A stretch of 64,000 nt of DNA from JACCXG01 sp963834305 (GTDB lineage: Bacteria > Acidobacteriota > Vicinamibacteria > Vicinamibacterales > 2-12-FULL-66-21). The stretch lies in contig CAWIAX010000004.1 in NCBI GenBank assembly GCA_963834305.1, positions 372,001-436,000 of the forward strand, in the 5' to 3' direction. The translations under genes and the position numbers were made by a program. This document shows, in pieces, positions 25,795 to 34,851 of this stretch (position 1 is its first letter; each line of letters starts with the position of its first letter). A model generated the notes under the pieces. The model saw only the letters and a program-made list of their open reading frames with translations, was not told the DNA's origin and searched no databases.

Positions 25795-27075
25795 CTACTT
25801 CTTCGTCTCTTCGATGCGGTACACGTGCTGGCGGGTGCGCAGGAACAGCGCGTTGCCCGCCACGGCGGGCGACGCCATGAATCCGTTGTCCAGCTGGTTC
25901 TCCGCCAGGACCTTGAACTCGCGCCCCGCCTGGAGGACCGTCGTCTTGCCGTCCTCGTCGAACAGGTAGATCCGCCCGGCGGCGTGGATCGGGGAGGCCG
26001 AAAAGGTTCCGCCGACCCGCGACTGCCACACCATCTCGCCCGTCTTGGCCTCCACGGCAGACGCGATGCCCACGTCGTTGATCATGTAGATCAGGTCGTC
26101 CACCAGCAGGATCGACGGCTTCTGCGGCACGCTGCGCGCGAAGCGCCACACCACGTGGGTGTCCGAGACCTCGCCGCTGCCGTCGGGACGGATGGCGAGC
26201 AGCTGGGATCCGTCGAAGCCGGTGGGGTAGAAGATCATCCCGAACCCGGCGACCGGCCGGGTGCTCGCGGAATGGCTCTTGCGCTCGGTCACGCGCCAGC
26301 GCTCCTTGCCGGTCATCGGGTCGTAGCCGTAGGTGGCCCGGCCGCCGAGGCTGACGAGGATCGGCTCGCCGCCGACGGTGACGATGTGCGGCGTGGCGAA
26401 CGCCTTGCGGAAATCACCATCGGCCTTCGGCTTGCCGTCGGGGCCGAGATCCTGGAAGTCCACGGATCGCGGCGTCTGCCAGACCGTCTTGCCGGTGGCC
26501 TTGTCGAGCGCGGCGACGTACTGCACGTCGCTGCCGTCGTAATGCATGATCAGCAGGTTGCGGAAGAGGATCGGCGAGGAGCCGGCGCCGCGGAAGTGAT
26601 TGCACTCGAGGTCGCGGCGTTCCCACAGCACCTTGCCGGTCTTCGTGTCGATCGCCGCGGTGCCGGGAGAGCCGAACGTCACGTAGACGCGGCCGGGCTC
26701 GATGACCGGCGAGGGGGAGGCATACGAGTTGAACGCGTGGGCGAACTGCGGCGTCTCGACGTGAAAGAGCTTCAGGTCGTGCACGATCTTGCCCGTGCCC
26801 TGGTCGAGCGCCACGGCAAAGAGGTCCTTCCCGTCGGGGGTCGCTGTTGTCACCCAGACCTGGTTGTCGAGGATCACCGGCGACGACCAGGCGCGGCCGT
26901 GCACCGGCGTCTTCCAGCGGACGTTCGTTTCCTCGCCCCAGGTGAGCGGCAGCCCGGTGCTGGCCGACATGCCGGTGCCGTCGGGCCCGCGATGCTGCGG
27001 CCACTGCGCCTGGACGGCGGCCGTCGCGGCGCAGCACAGCGCCAGGCCCATCAACGCAAGAGGACGAATGCTCAC
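25795..27075 (-). CDS. Secreted PQQ-binding-like beta-propeller protein
   Basis: 426 residues from the GTG 27073-27075. Signal peptide SIRPLALMGLALCCAATAA, then WPQHRGPDGTG, the standard start of acidobacterial/planctomycete PQQ-like repeat proteins, and repeated blades such as DTKTGKVLWERRDL, DKATGKTVWQTPR, DPMTGKERWRV and EAKTGEMVWQSRV. No cytochrome domain and no clear catalytic residues, so it may be a scaffold or a dehydrogenase subunit. Its GTG overlaps the amidohydrolase stop as GTGA, implying coupled translation. A longer upstream open frame exists but covers the amidohydrolase gene and is a shadow. Confidence 0.85.
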   Translation of the reverse strand: MSIRPLALMGLALCCAATAAVQAQWPQHRGPDGTGMSASTGLPLTWGEETNVRWKTPVHGRAWSSPVILDNQVWVTTATPDGKDLFAVALDQGTGKIVHDLKLFHVETPQFAHAFNSYASPSPVIEPGRVYVTFGSPGTAAIDTKTGKVLWERRDLECNHFRGAGSSPILFRNLLIMHYDGSDVQYVAALDKATGKTVWQTPRSVDFQDLGPDGKPKADGDFRKAFATPHIVTVGGEPILVSLGGRATYGYDPMTGKERWRVTERKSHSASTRPVAGFGMIFYPTGFDGSQLLAIRPDGSGEVSDTHVVWRFARSVPQKPSILLVDDLIYMINDVGIASAVEAKTGEMVWQSRVGGTFSASPIHAAGRIYLFDEDGKTTVLQAGREFKVLAENQLDNGFMASPAVAGNALFLRTRQHVYRIEETKK

Positions 27076-28409
27076 CGTGTCACGCTCCCTGAACGGCCGG
27101 CGATCTCCGCGAGCCGCGTCTGAATCTCCGCCGCCGGCAGCCAGCGGCCGCGCACCATCACGCCCGCCTGCCTGCCGATGTTCGCCACGTTCTCGAGCGG
27201 GTTCGCATCGACCAGGATGAGGTCCGCGCGCTGACCGGCCGCCACCGTGCCGAACGTGTCCTGGCCCTTGAAGTATTCGCCGACGTTGACGGTGCCCGAC
27301 CGGACGATGTCGTAGGCGCTCATGCCGGCGTCGGTCATCCGCTTCATCTCGTGGTGGATCGAGAAGCCCGGCACGTTGAACTGCTGCGGCGCGTCGCTGC
27401 CGAGCAGGATGCCGACGCCGCCGCGGTGGAGCGCCTCGAGGATGCGCATCCGGTTGTCGATGTACTGCTTCGCGTCGGCGGGGTTGAACTGCGGGTTCTT
27501 CAGCCGCCCCTCGACCGCCTTGGCCCACGCCTCGACCTGCGGCCGCGGCAGGTAGCGGAGCTCGTCGAGCCCGGTGCGCGACGCCAGCGTGATCGGGCCG
27601 CGCAGCGTTTCCCAGACGACCAGGGTCGGCACGATCCAGGCGCCGGCGTTCCTGGTGCGCGTCACCAGATCCTGCAGCGCCTTGTCGTCCACCGGCTTCG
27701 TCAACCCGTCGAGCGCCTCGGCGTAGCCGTCGATGTGGTCGAACGAGTCCTGGCCCATCTCGAGGGCATGCGTCACGCCGACCGCCGCCGGCACATGGCC
27801 GCCGAAGCGGATGCCGACCTCTTTCGCGGTCTTCGCCATCGCGTCGTAGGTCTCGACCGAGAGGCCGGTCTGGACCTTCAGCAGGTCCCACCCCTCCTTC
27901 TTCTGCTGGCGCACGCGGGCGGCGGCCTCCTCGGGGCTCTTGACCGTGTTCGCGCTGAACGCCGGGCCGGCGAGATACAGCGTCGGGGAGACGAGATCGC
28001 CCCGTTTGGCGGCCTCGCGCAGCTCGAGCTGCCCGGGTGCCCCCTGCATGCCGCGCACGGTCGTGACGCCGTTGGCGACGTAGAGGAACAACACGTCCTC
28101 GGTGAAGGCCTTCCCCGCGTCCGGGGCCGGGATGTGGCCGTGCATCTCGGCCAGGCCGGGCATCAGGTACTTGCCGCGCCCGTCCACGACCAGCGCCCCC
28201 TGCGGCGGCCTGGTCGAAGCGGACGGCCCGACGGCGGTAATCCGGCCGCCGGAGACGACGACCGTCTGGTCGGTGGTCACGCGGGGGGACGCCATGGTCA
28301 CGACCGCGACGTTGGTGAAGGCAACGGGGCGCGGTTCCTGGGCCGCGGCCCCCTGGATCGCGAGCAGCGCGCCGGCGAGCAGGCAGGACGTGAACAACGG
28401 CTTTCTCAT
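27072..28409 (-). CDS. Secreted amidohydrolase-family metal enzyme
   Basis: 445 residues from the ATG 28407-28409, preceded by AAGGAGCG. Signal peptide MRKPLFTSCLLAGALLAIQG. The metal site of the amidohydrolase superfamily is complete: HxH in EMHGHIPAP, Lys in DLLKVQTG, His in RFGGHVPA and SFDHIDGY, and Asp in LLGSDAPQQF. It is close in layout to imidazolonepropionase/prolidase-like amidohydrolases. Predicted periplasmic hydrolase acting on an amide, cyclic amide or dipeptide. Part of the five-gene minus-strand run; its end overlaps the next gene by 4 bp. Confidence 0.88.
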   Translation of the reverse strand: MRKPLFTSCLLAGALLAIQGAAAQEPRPVAFTNVAVVTMASPRVTTDQTVVVSGGRITAVGPSASTRPPQGALVVDGRGKYLMPGLAEMHGHIPAPDAGKAFTEDVLFLYVANGVTTVRGMQGAPGQLELREAAKRGDLVSPTLYLAGPAFSANTVKSPEEAAARVRQQKKEGWDLLKVQTGLSVETYDAMAKTAKEVGIRFGGHVPAAVGVTHALEMGQDSFDHIDGYAEALDGLTKPVDDKALQDLVTRTRNAGAWIVPTLVVWETLRGPITLASRTGLDELRYLPRPQVEAWAKAVEGRLKNPQFNPADAKQYIDNRMRILEALHRGGVGILLGSDAPQQFNVPGFSIHHEMKRMTDAGMSAYDIVRSGTVNVGEYFKGQDTFGTVAAGQRADLILVDANPLENVANIGRQAGVMVRGRWLPAAEIQTRLAEIAGRSGSVTR

Positions 28410-28455
28410 GGAACGCTCCTTGGGCACGCAGGGTCTCGGGCCGGACCCGCGTGAA

Positions 28456-29232
28456 TCAGAAGTCTGCCGGCGCGCCGAGCGGTTCCTGCTCGAGGTCGAG
28501 CACCGCGCCGGTGATCAGCCCGCCATCGTCCGAGGCGAAATAGGCGGCGGCGAGCGCGATGTCCTCCGGGGTCAGCAGGCGGCCGAACGGCCGCGTCGCG
28601 AGCGCATCGGCGAGCCAGTCGGCCCGGCCGCCGGTCTTGCGCTGCACGCGGTCCTCCCCCTCGGTCAGGGTCCAGCCGACGTTCAGCTGGTTGACGCGGA
28701 TGCGGTATTGCTTCAGCGCCGACGCCGCGTTGCGCGTCATGGTCATCAGGCCGCCCTTCGACACCGAATACGGCCCGAGCATCGGGGCGCCGATGTAGGC
28801 GTTGACCGAGCCGATGTTCACGATCGAGCCGCCGCCCCGCGCCTTCATCGATGGCAGCGCCTCCTGGAGGCAGACGAACGGCGCGCGCAGGTTGACCGCC
28901 ATGATCTCGTCCCAGAGCTCGACCGGGGCGCTTTCGAGGTAGCCGCGAGATGTGAGCGCGGCGTTGTTCACGAGTACGTCGAGCCCGCCCTGCCACCGGA
29001 CGGCGTCCTGCACGACGCGGCGGCAGGTCGCGGCGTCGGCGAGATCGCCAGCCACGAAGACCGCCTCGTGCCCGCCGCGCCGGAGGCCGTCGACCACCTC
29101 GTTGCCGAGCGCTTCGTCGCGCCCGTGGATCACCACGCGGGCGCCAATCGCCGCGAAATGCTCCGCGATGCCCCGTCCGATGCCGGTCGTGGCCCCGGTG
29201 ACGAGGGCGACCTTGTGCTTGAGCGACGCCAT
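28456..29232 (-). CDS. Short-chain dehydrogenase/reductase (SDR)
   Basis: 258 residues from the ATG at 29232. Classical SDR motifs: VTGATTGIGRGIA for the nucleotide, NNAA, catalytic Ser in IVNIGSVNAY, and YSVSK with the Tyr/Lys pair. Typical length. Product likely oxidises or reduces a sugar or sugar acid, given the adjacent zinc-dependent alcohol dehydrogenase (13 bp upstream) and the downstream sugar-related genes. Substrate is not determinable from sequence. Confidence 0.92.
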   Translation of the reverse strand: MASLKHKVALVTGATTGIGRGIAEHFAAIGARVVIHGRDEALGNEVVDGLRRGGHEAVFVAGDLADAATCRRVVQDAVRWQGGLDVLVNNAALTSRGYLESAPVELWDEIMAVNLRAPFVCLQEALPSMKARGGGSIVNIGSVNAYIGAPMLGPYSVSKGGLMTMTRNAASALKQYRIRVNQLNVGWTLTEGEDRVQRKTGGRADWLADALATRPFGRLLTPEDIALAAAYFASDDGGLITGAVLDLEQEPLGAPADF

Positions 29233-29245
29233 GCGGATTCGCCGA

Positions 29246-30295
29246 TCAGTGGCCGTTCGGCAGCAGCACCGACTTGATCACCTGGCGATCGTGCATCGCC
29301 GTGAACGCCTCGTGCCAGTTCTCGAGCGGCGCCCGCATGCCGACGATCGCCTCGGGCATGGTCAACCGCCGATCGAGCAGGTGGATGACGCGCTCCCACA
29401 CCGGATAGTTGTGGCTGAACGAGCCCTGGATCCTGACGTTCCGCAGCACCAGGGGATTCATGTCCACGGCCAGCTTGTCCGGCGACCAGCCCACCTTCGT
29501 CACCTGTCCGCCGGGCCGCGCCATGCGGATGGCGGATTCGAGCGGCCGGCTGGCGCCGGTCGCGTCGCACACGATGTCCGCGCCGCCGTCCGTCAGCTCG
29601 CGGACGAGGGCCTCGAGGTCGTCCTGCTGGACGTCCACCGTGTGGGTGGCCCCGAGCGTGCGCGCCGTGTCGAGGCGCGCGGCGTCGCCGGTGCAGCCCG
29701 CGACGATCAGCGGATCGGCGCCGGACAGCGCCGCCATCCGGGCGCACAGCAGCCCGATCGGGCCCGGACCCAGCACGACGACCGCTTCGCCCGGCCGGAT
29801 CGTCGAGTTGACGCACATCGCCTGGTAGGCGACGGCGTGCGGCTCGGCCAGGCAGGCGAGGTCGAAGGGCAGCGTGTCCGGGATGCGGTGGAGGCAGCGG
29901 GCGGGCACGCGCACCCAGCGCGCCATGGCGCCGTCCAGCCCGTAGCCGAATCCGAGCCGCTGCGGGCAGAGGTTGTATTGTCCGGTCCGGCACTGCATGC
30001 ACTCGCCGCAGATCTGCGCGGCAGTTTCGCTGACGACGCGGTCGCCGTCGCGGAAATGGCGGACCGCGGCGCCCGTCCGGGCGATGGTGCCGCCGAACTC
30101 GTGCCCGAGCACGACCGGGACGTTGACGTGCCACGAATGCGTGTTGTGCGCCTGGTGGATGTCCGACCCGCACACCGACACGCCGCCGACCTGGAGGAGG
30201 ACGTCGTGGTCCCCGATCTCCGGTATCGGAAGCTCTCGCAACTCGACCGCGCCCGGCTGCAGGGCGTAATGAACGATGGCGGGATGGGTCTGCAT
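29246..30295 (-). CDS. Zinc-dependent medium-chain alcohol dehydrogenase
   Basis: 349 residues from the ATG at 30295. Catalytic-zinc ligands Cys in VSVCGSDIHQA, His/Glu in VLGHEFGG, four structural-zinc cysteines in CGECMQCRTGQYNLC, and the Rossmann motif VLGPGPIGLL. The group resembles sorbitol/L-threonine dehydrogenase-type enzymes, fitting a polyol or sugar-acid oxidation. First gene in the minus-strand run down to the aldo/keto reductase. Divergent from the PhoD-like gene, with a 134-bp promoter region between. Confidence 0.92.
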   Translation of the reverse strand: MQTHPAIVHYALQPGAVELRELPIPEIGDHDVLLQVGGVSVCGSDIHQAHNTHSWHVNVPVVLGHEFGGTIARTGAAVRHFRDGDRVVSETAAQICGECMQCRTGQYNLCPQRLGFGYGLDGAMARWVRVPARCLHRIPDTLPFDLACLAEPHAVAYQAMCVNSTIRPGEAVVVLGPGPIGLLCARMAALSGADPLIVAGCTGDAARLDTARTLGATHTVDVQQDDLEALVRELTDGGADIVCDATGASRPLESAIRMARPGGQVTKVGWSPDKLAVDMNPLVLRNVRIQGSFSHNYPVWERVIHLLDRRLTMPEAIVGMRAPLENWHEAFTAMHDRQVIKSVLLPNGH

Positions 30296-30429
30296 GGGTG
30301 TCAGGGGGGAAGATTATCATTCTCCCGGCCGCCGCTGCCGGGGGCCGGCGCGGGAATCGCGGCGTTTCGAGCCGCGATACGGTGCCGTTGCCGTTCCGGC
30401 GTAGGATTGACCACACACGCGGAGGACCG

Positions 30430-32019
30430 ATGCTCAATCCGGCTGGTTGCTACGAACGGGCCCTGTCCCGGCTCACCCGACGGGAGTTGCTGAAAGTGGC
30501 CTGGCTGCTGGGCGCGGGGGCCATCGCCCGCCCCGCCGCCGCCCTCGGCGTGCAGGCGATGCCGCATTTCGGGGCCTATCCGTTCGCGCTGGGCGTGGCC
30601 TCCGGCGACCCGCTCCCCGACGGGATTGTGCTGTGGACCCGGCTGGCGCCGCGGCCGCTCGAGGGGGGCGGCATGCCGATGGCCGCGGTGCCGGTGCGAT
30701 GGGAGCTGGCGCTCGACAGCGCGTTCCGATCGATCGCCCGCAAGGGGGAAACGCTCGCCCACCCCGAGCTCGGCCACAGCGTCCACGTCGAGGTCGAGGG
30801 GCTGGAACCGGCGCGCGAGTATTTCTACCGCTTCAACGCCGGTGGGGAAGTCAGCCAGGTCGGCCGCACCCGGACCGCGCCGGCGGCGGGCGCCGGCGTG
30901 AACGAGCTGCGCTTCGGCGTCTGCGGCTGCAGCCACTACGAGACCGGCTACTTCACCGGCTACCGGCGGATTGCCGAAGAGAACTTCGACTTCGTCGTCC
31001 ATACCGGCGACTACATCTACGAGTACCGCGCCGACGGCGGCCGGAACGACCGGCGCGTGCGGCAGCACCACGGCGACGAGATCTACACGCTCGTGGACTA
31101 CCGCAACCGCTACGGGCAGTACAAGTCGGATCCCGACCTGATCGCCGCGCACCGCTCGGCCCCGTTCCTCGTGTCGTGGGACGACCACGAGGTGGACAAC
31201 AACTACGCCGGCGAGCTCGACGAACAGGGCACGCCGGCCGCCCTGTTCCTGCTGCGGCGCGCGGCGGCCTATCAGGCCTACTACGAGCACATGCCGCTGC
31301 GCGCCCCGGCCTGGCCGACCGGCCCGCACATGCGCATCTACCGCCGGCTCAAGTTCGGGAACCTGATCGACCTGAGCATGCTCGACACGCGGCAGTGGCG
31401 GTCGGACCAGGCCTGCGGCGACGGCCCGCGGACCTGCCCGGCGGCCCTCGACCCGGCGCGGACGATGCTGGGCGCGGAGCAGGAGAAGTGGCTGTTCGGC
31501 AACCTCGCCGAGGCGAGCGCCCGCTGGACGGTGCTCGGCCAGCAGGTCTATTCGTTCGCCCGCGACTTCGTCAACGTCAACAAGGACGCCCGCTTCTCGA
31601 TGGACGCGTGGGATGGCTACGCGGCCGCCCGAAACCGCCTGTACTCGCGCCTGAAGGAGACCCGCGCCCCGAACCCGATCGTCCTGTCCGGCGACGTGCA
31701 CGTGCACTTCGGCGCCGACCTGAAGATGGACTTCGCCGATCCGCGCTCCGAGACGATTGGCACCGAGTTCACCAACACGTCGATTTCGGCGTCGGGGGAC
31801 GGCCTCGACGTCGCCGCCAACTGGGAGCAGATCAAGAGTGCCAATCCGCACATCCGCTACCATGCCGCGCGCCGCGGCTACATCGCGTGCACCGCGACCC
31901 CATCCACCATGCGGGCCGACTTCAAGGTGCTCGAGCGGGTCACCGTGCCGGACGCGCCGGTGCGCGTCGGCGGATCGCTGGTGGTGGAGGCGGGGCGGGC
32001 GGGGTCGAACCCGGCCTGA
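30430..32019 (+). CDS. PhoD-like alkaline phosphatase/phosphodiesterase, Tat-exported
   Basis: 529 residues from the ATG at 30430 with GGAGG at 30421-30425. The N-terminus carries a twin-arginine signal (LTRRELLKVAWLLGAGAIA). A PhoD N-terminal sandwich (~45-150; GVASGDPLPDGIVLWTRL) precedes the metal-binding domain with FVVHTGDYIYEY, SWDDHEVDNN and VLSGDVHVHFGADL. PhoD enzymes release phosphate from phosphodiesters outside the cytoplasm and need Ca and Fe. It may head the transcript that continues into the LarA homologue 52 bp downstream, though a promoter could lie in that gap. Confidence 0.92.
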   Translation: MLNPAGCYERALSRLTRRELLKVAWLLGAGAIARPAAALGVQAMPHFGAYPFALGVASGDPLPDGIVLWTRLAPRPLEGGGMPMAAVPVRWELALDSAFRSIARKGETLAHPELGHSVHVEVEGLEPAREYFYRFNAGGEVSQVGRTRTAPAAGAGVNELRFGVCGCSHYETGYFTGYRRIAEENFDFVVHTGDYIYEYRADGGRNDRRVRQHHGDEIYTLVDYRNRYGQYKSDPDLIAAHRSAPFLVSWDDHEVDNNYAGELDEQGTPAALFLLRRAAAYQAYYEHMPLRAPAWPTGPHMRIYRRLKFGNLIDLSMLDTRQWRSDQACGDGPRTCPAALDPARTMLGAEQEKWLFGNLAEASARWTVLGQQVYSFARDFVNVNKDARFSMDAWDGYAAARNRLYSRLKETRAPNPIVLSGDVHVHFGADLKMDFADPRSETIGTEFTNTSISASGDGLDVAANWEQIKSANPHIRYHAARRGYIACTATPSTMRADFKVLERVTVPDAPVRVGGSLVVEAGRAGSNPA

Positions 32020-32071
32020 GCGGGCCTCCCCGCCTTGACATCCCTCTCTCTCCAACGTAGCGTTCGGAACG

Positions 32072-33361
32072 ATGCACGATCGAGTCTCGGGAGGAGCGGG
32101 GGTGGTCGGCCGGGGTGTGCTCGACGGCTACCTCACGACGGAGGAGCTGGGCGCCATCGCCCGCGAGGGGCTCGCGCGCCTGCCGGTGGACGGCCGCCGC
32201 GTGCTCGTCCTGATTCCCGACGGCACGCGGACGATGCCGATGCCGCTGATGTTCGCGACGCTCGAGCGGGAGCTCGGGACGCGGGTCGCGGCGCTCGACT
32301 ACCTGGTGGCGCTCGGCACGCACCCGCCGATGAGCGACGCGCAGCTGTCGCGGCTGGTCGGGCAGCCGGTCGTTGACGGCATGGCCGGCACCCGGCGGAT
32401 CTTCAACCACCGCTGGGACGACCCCGCGACGTTCGTCACGCTCGGGTCGATTCCCTCGCACGACATCGCGGAGCTGACCGGCGGCCGGCTCAAGCAGGAG
32501 GTGCCCGTCGCCCTCAACCGGCTGCTCGTCGAATACGACCACGTCATCATCTGCGGACCGGTCTTTCCGCACGAGGTCGTGGGATTCTCCGGCGGCACGA
32601 AGTACCTGTTTCCCGGCGTCGCCGCGGCCGACATCATTCACTTCACCCACTGGCTCGGCGCGCTCATCACCAGCTACGACGTGATCGGCACCGCCGCCAC
32701 GCCGGTCCGGGCGGTCATCGACCGCGCCGCCAGCCTGCTCTACACGCCGTTGTCGCTCCTGGCGCTGGTGGTGACCCACGACGGCGTGGCCGGCATGTTC
32801 TGCGGCGCCACGCAGGAGGCCTGGGCGCAGGCGGCGGCGTTGTCCGCGCGACGCCACGTGCTGTGGATGGACCGGCCGTACGAGCGGGTCCTGGCGATGA
32901 TGCCGCCGATGTACGACGACCTGTGGACGGCCGCCAAGGGGATGTACAAGATCGAGCCGGCGGTCGCCGACGGCGGCGAAGTGGTGATCTACGCGCCGCA
33001 CGTCACCGAGGTCAGCTACGTCCACGGCAAGCTGCTCGACGAGGTCGGGTACCATTGCCGCGACTACTTCCTGTCGCAGTGGGAGCGCTTCAAGGGCTAT
33101 CCCGGCGGCATCCTGGCGCACTCCACCCACGTCAAGGGGCTCGGACGCTACGACGCGTCCTGCGGCCTCGAAACGCCGCGTATCCAGGTCACGCTGGCCA
33201 CCGGCATTCCGCGCGAGCGCTGCGAGCGCATCAACCTCGGCTACCTCGACCCGGCCTCGGTCAATCCCGCGGAGTGGGCGGGGAAGCCCGGCTGGCTGGT
33301 CGTGCCGCGGGCCGGGGAGATGCTGTATCGCGTCGGCCAGCCGCCGACGTGGGGGCAGTAG
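32072..33361 (+). CDS. LarA-family nickel-pincer-cofactor racemase/epimerase homologue
   Basis: 429 residues from the ATG at 32072. LarA signatures are present: LIPDGTRT (DGTR motif), ALGTHPPMSD, and the cofactor-binding HEVVGFSGGTKYLFPG, whose Lys carries the nickel pincer nucleotide in lactate racemase, with downstream His residues IIHFTHW. LarA relatives racemise or epimerise 2-hydroxy acids; members acting on lactate, malate and gluconate are known. Being followed by 6-phosphogluconate dehydrogenase and a KDG kinase-like gene, a sugar-acid epimerase is the best guess here. The cofactor maturation genes larB, larC and larE are not in the window. The start lacks a strong ribosome site; a GTG at 32101 is an alternative. 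Confidence 0.85.
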   Translation: MHDRVSGGAGVVGRGVLDGYLTTEELGAIAREGLARLPVDGRRVLVLIPDGTRTMPMPLMFATLERELGTRVAALDYLVALGTHPPMSDAQLSRLVGQPVVDGMAGTRRIFNHRWDDPATFVTLGSIPSHDIAELTGGRLKQEVPVALNRLLVEYDHVIICGPVFPHEVVGFSGGTKYLFPGVAAADIIHFTHWLGALITSYDVIGTAATPVRAVIDRAASLLYTPLSLLALVVTHDGVAGMFCGATQEAWAQAAALSARRHVLWMDRPYERVLAMMPPMYDDLWTAAKGMYKIEPAVADGGEVVIYAPHVTEVSYVHGKLLDEVGYHCRDYFLSQWERFKGYPGGILAHSTHVKGLGRYDASCGLETPRIQVTLATGIPRERCERINLGYLDPASVNPAEWAGKPGWLVVPRAGEMLYRVGQPPTWGQ

Positions 33362-33396
33362 CCGTCACCGACACTCCTTCGAGCAGAGCAGCAACG

Positions 33397-34851
33397 ATGG
33401 ATTACAAAATGGGCGTGGTCGGCCTCGGCGTGATGGGCGCCAGCCTGGCCCGGAACGTCGAGAGCCGCGGCTTCCCGGTCGTCGGCTACGACCTGGATGC
33501 CCGGAAGATGTCCGCCTTTCTCGACGGGCCGGCCAAGGGCAAGGCGATTGCCGGTGTCGATCGCCCCGAGCGCCTGATGGAGCTGCTCGAGCGGCCGCGC
33601 CGCGTGCTCATCATGGTGCCGGCCGGCGCGCCGGTCGACAGCGTCATCGCCCACCTGCGCCCGCACCTGCAGGAAGGGGACATCCTGATTGACGGCGGCA
33701 ACTCGCTCTTCACCGACACCGACCGCCGCTGCGACGATCTCGCGGGCAGCGGCTTCCGGTTCGTTGGCGCCGGCGTCTCCGGCGGCGAGGAGGGGGCGCT
33801 GCTGGGGCCGGCGATCATGCCGGGCGGACCGCGCGAGGCGTGGGACGCGCTGGCGCCGATCTTCCGCGCCATCGCCGCCCGGGCGGAAGACGGCGAGCCC
33901 TGCGTGGACTACATGGGCCCCCGCGGCGCGGGCCACTACGTCAAGATGGTCCACAACGGCATCGAGTATGGCGACATGCAGCTCATTGCCGAGACCTACG
34001 ACGTCCTGCACCGCGGCGCCGGGCTGTCCGCCGCCGATCTCGCCGCCGTGTTCGGCGAGTGGAACGAAGGGGAGCTGCGCTCGTACCTGGTCGAGATCAC
34101 CGCGCGGATCTTCGAGCGCACCGACGAGGAAACCGGGCGGCCGCTGGTCGACTTGATCCTCGACGAGGCCCAGCAGAAGGGCACGGGCAAGTGGATGAGC
34201 CAGAACGCCTTCGACATCGGCGCGCCCATCCCGACGGTCAATGCCGCAGTCGAGGCCCGGATCCTCTCCTCGCTCAAGACCGAGCGCGTCGCGGCCAGCC
34301 GCGTCCTGCCCGGCCCCGCTCCCGGCGCGATGGGAGCGGCCGATCGCGCGCGCCTCATCGACGCCGCGCGGCAGGCGCTCTACGCCAGCAAGATCACCTC
34401 GTACGCCCAGGGCATGGCCCTGCTGCGCATCGCCTCGGCCGAATACGGCTACGGCATCGACCCCGGCACAGTCGCGAAGATCTGGCGCGCCGGCTGCATC
34501 ATCCGCGCGAGCCTGCTCGGCGACATCATGAACGCCTTCGCGCGCGACGCGGGGCTCGTCAACCTGCTGCTCGACAGCGCCTTCCGCGACGCCATCGGCG
34601 GGCGGCAGGAGGCGTGGCGCCACTTCGTCCAGACGGCCGTGGGGCTCGGCATTCCCGTCCCGGCCATGGGCTCGTCGCTCGCGTACTACGATTCCTACCG
34701 CTGCGCGCGCCTGCCGGCGAACCTGACCCAGGCGCAGCGCGATTTCTTTGGCGCACACACCTACCGCCGCGTCGATCGCGACGGGACGTTCCACACCGAA
34801 TGGACGGGGCAGCCCGCCGCGCCGCGCAAGGGGAGCGACAGACAGTCATGA
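33397..34851 (+). CDS. gnd: 6-phosphogluconate dehydrogenase, decarboxylating
   Basis: 484 residues from the ATG 33397-33399. Nucleotide motif GVVGLGVMGASLARN, substrate loop GGNSLFTDTDRR, signature GAGVSGGEEGALLGP and the catalytic Lys/His/Asn region GHYVKMVHNGIEYGDMQ are intact; the C-terminal tail FFGAHTYRRVDRDGTFHTEW is the typical long-form (decameric/dimeric 470-485 residue) end. It converts 6-phosphogluconate to ribulose 5-phosphate, CO2 and NADPH in the pentose phosphate pathway. Its TGA overlaps the start of the following kinase (ATGA), so the two are coupled. An upstream open extension covers the LarA gene and is a shadow. Confidence 0.95.
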   Translation: MDYKMGVVGLGVMGASLARNVESRGFPVVGYDLDARKMSAFLDGPAKGKAIAGVDRPERLMELLERPRRVLIMVPAGAPVDSVIAHLRPHLQEGDILIDGGNSLFTDTDRRCDDLAGSGFRFVGAGVSGGEEGALLGPAIMPGGPREAWDALAPIFRAIAARAEDGEPCVDYMGPRGAGHYVKMVHNGIEYGDMQLIAETYDVLHRGAGLSAADLAAVFGEWNEGELRSYLVEITARIFERTDEETGRPLVDLILDEAQQKGTGKWMSQNAFDIGAPIPTVNAAVEARILSSLKTERVAASRVLPGPAPGAMGAADRARLIDAARQALYASKITSYAQGMALLRIASAEYGYGIDPGTVAKIWRAGCIIRASLLGDIMNAFARDAGLVNLLLDSAFRDAIGGRQEAWRHFVQTAVGLGIPVPAMGSSLAYYDSYRCARLPANLTQAQRDFFGAHTYRRVDRDGTFHTEWTGQPAAPRKGSDRQS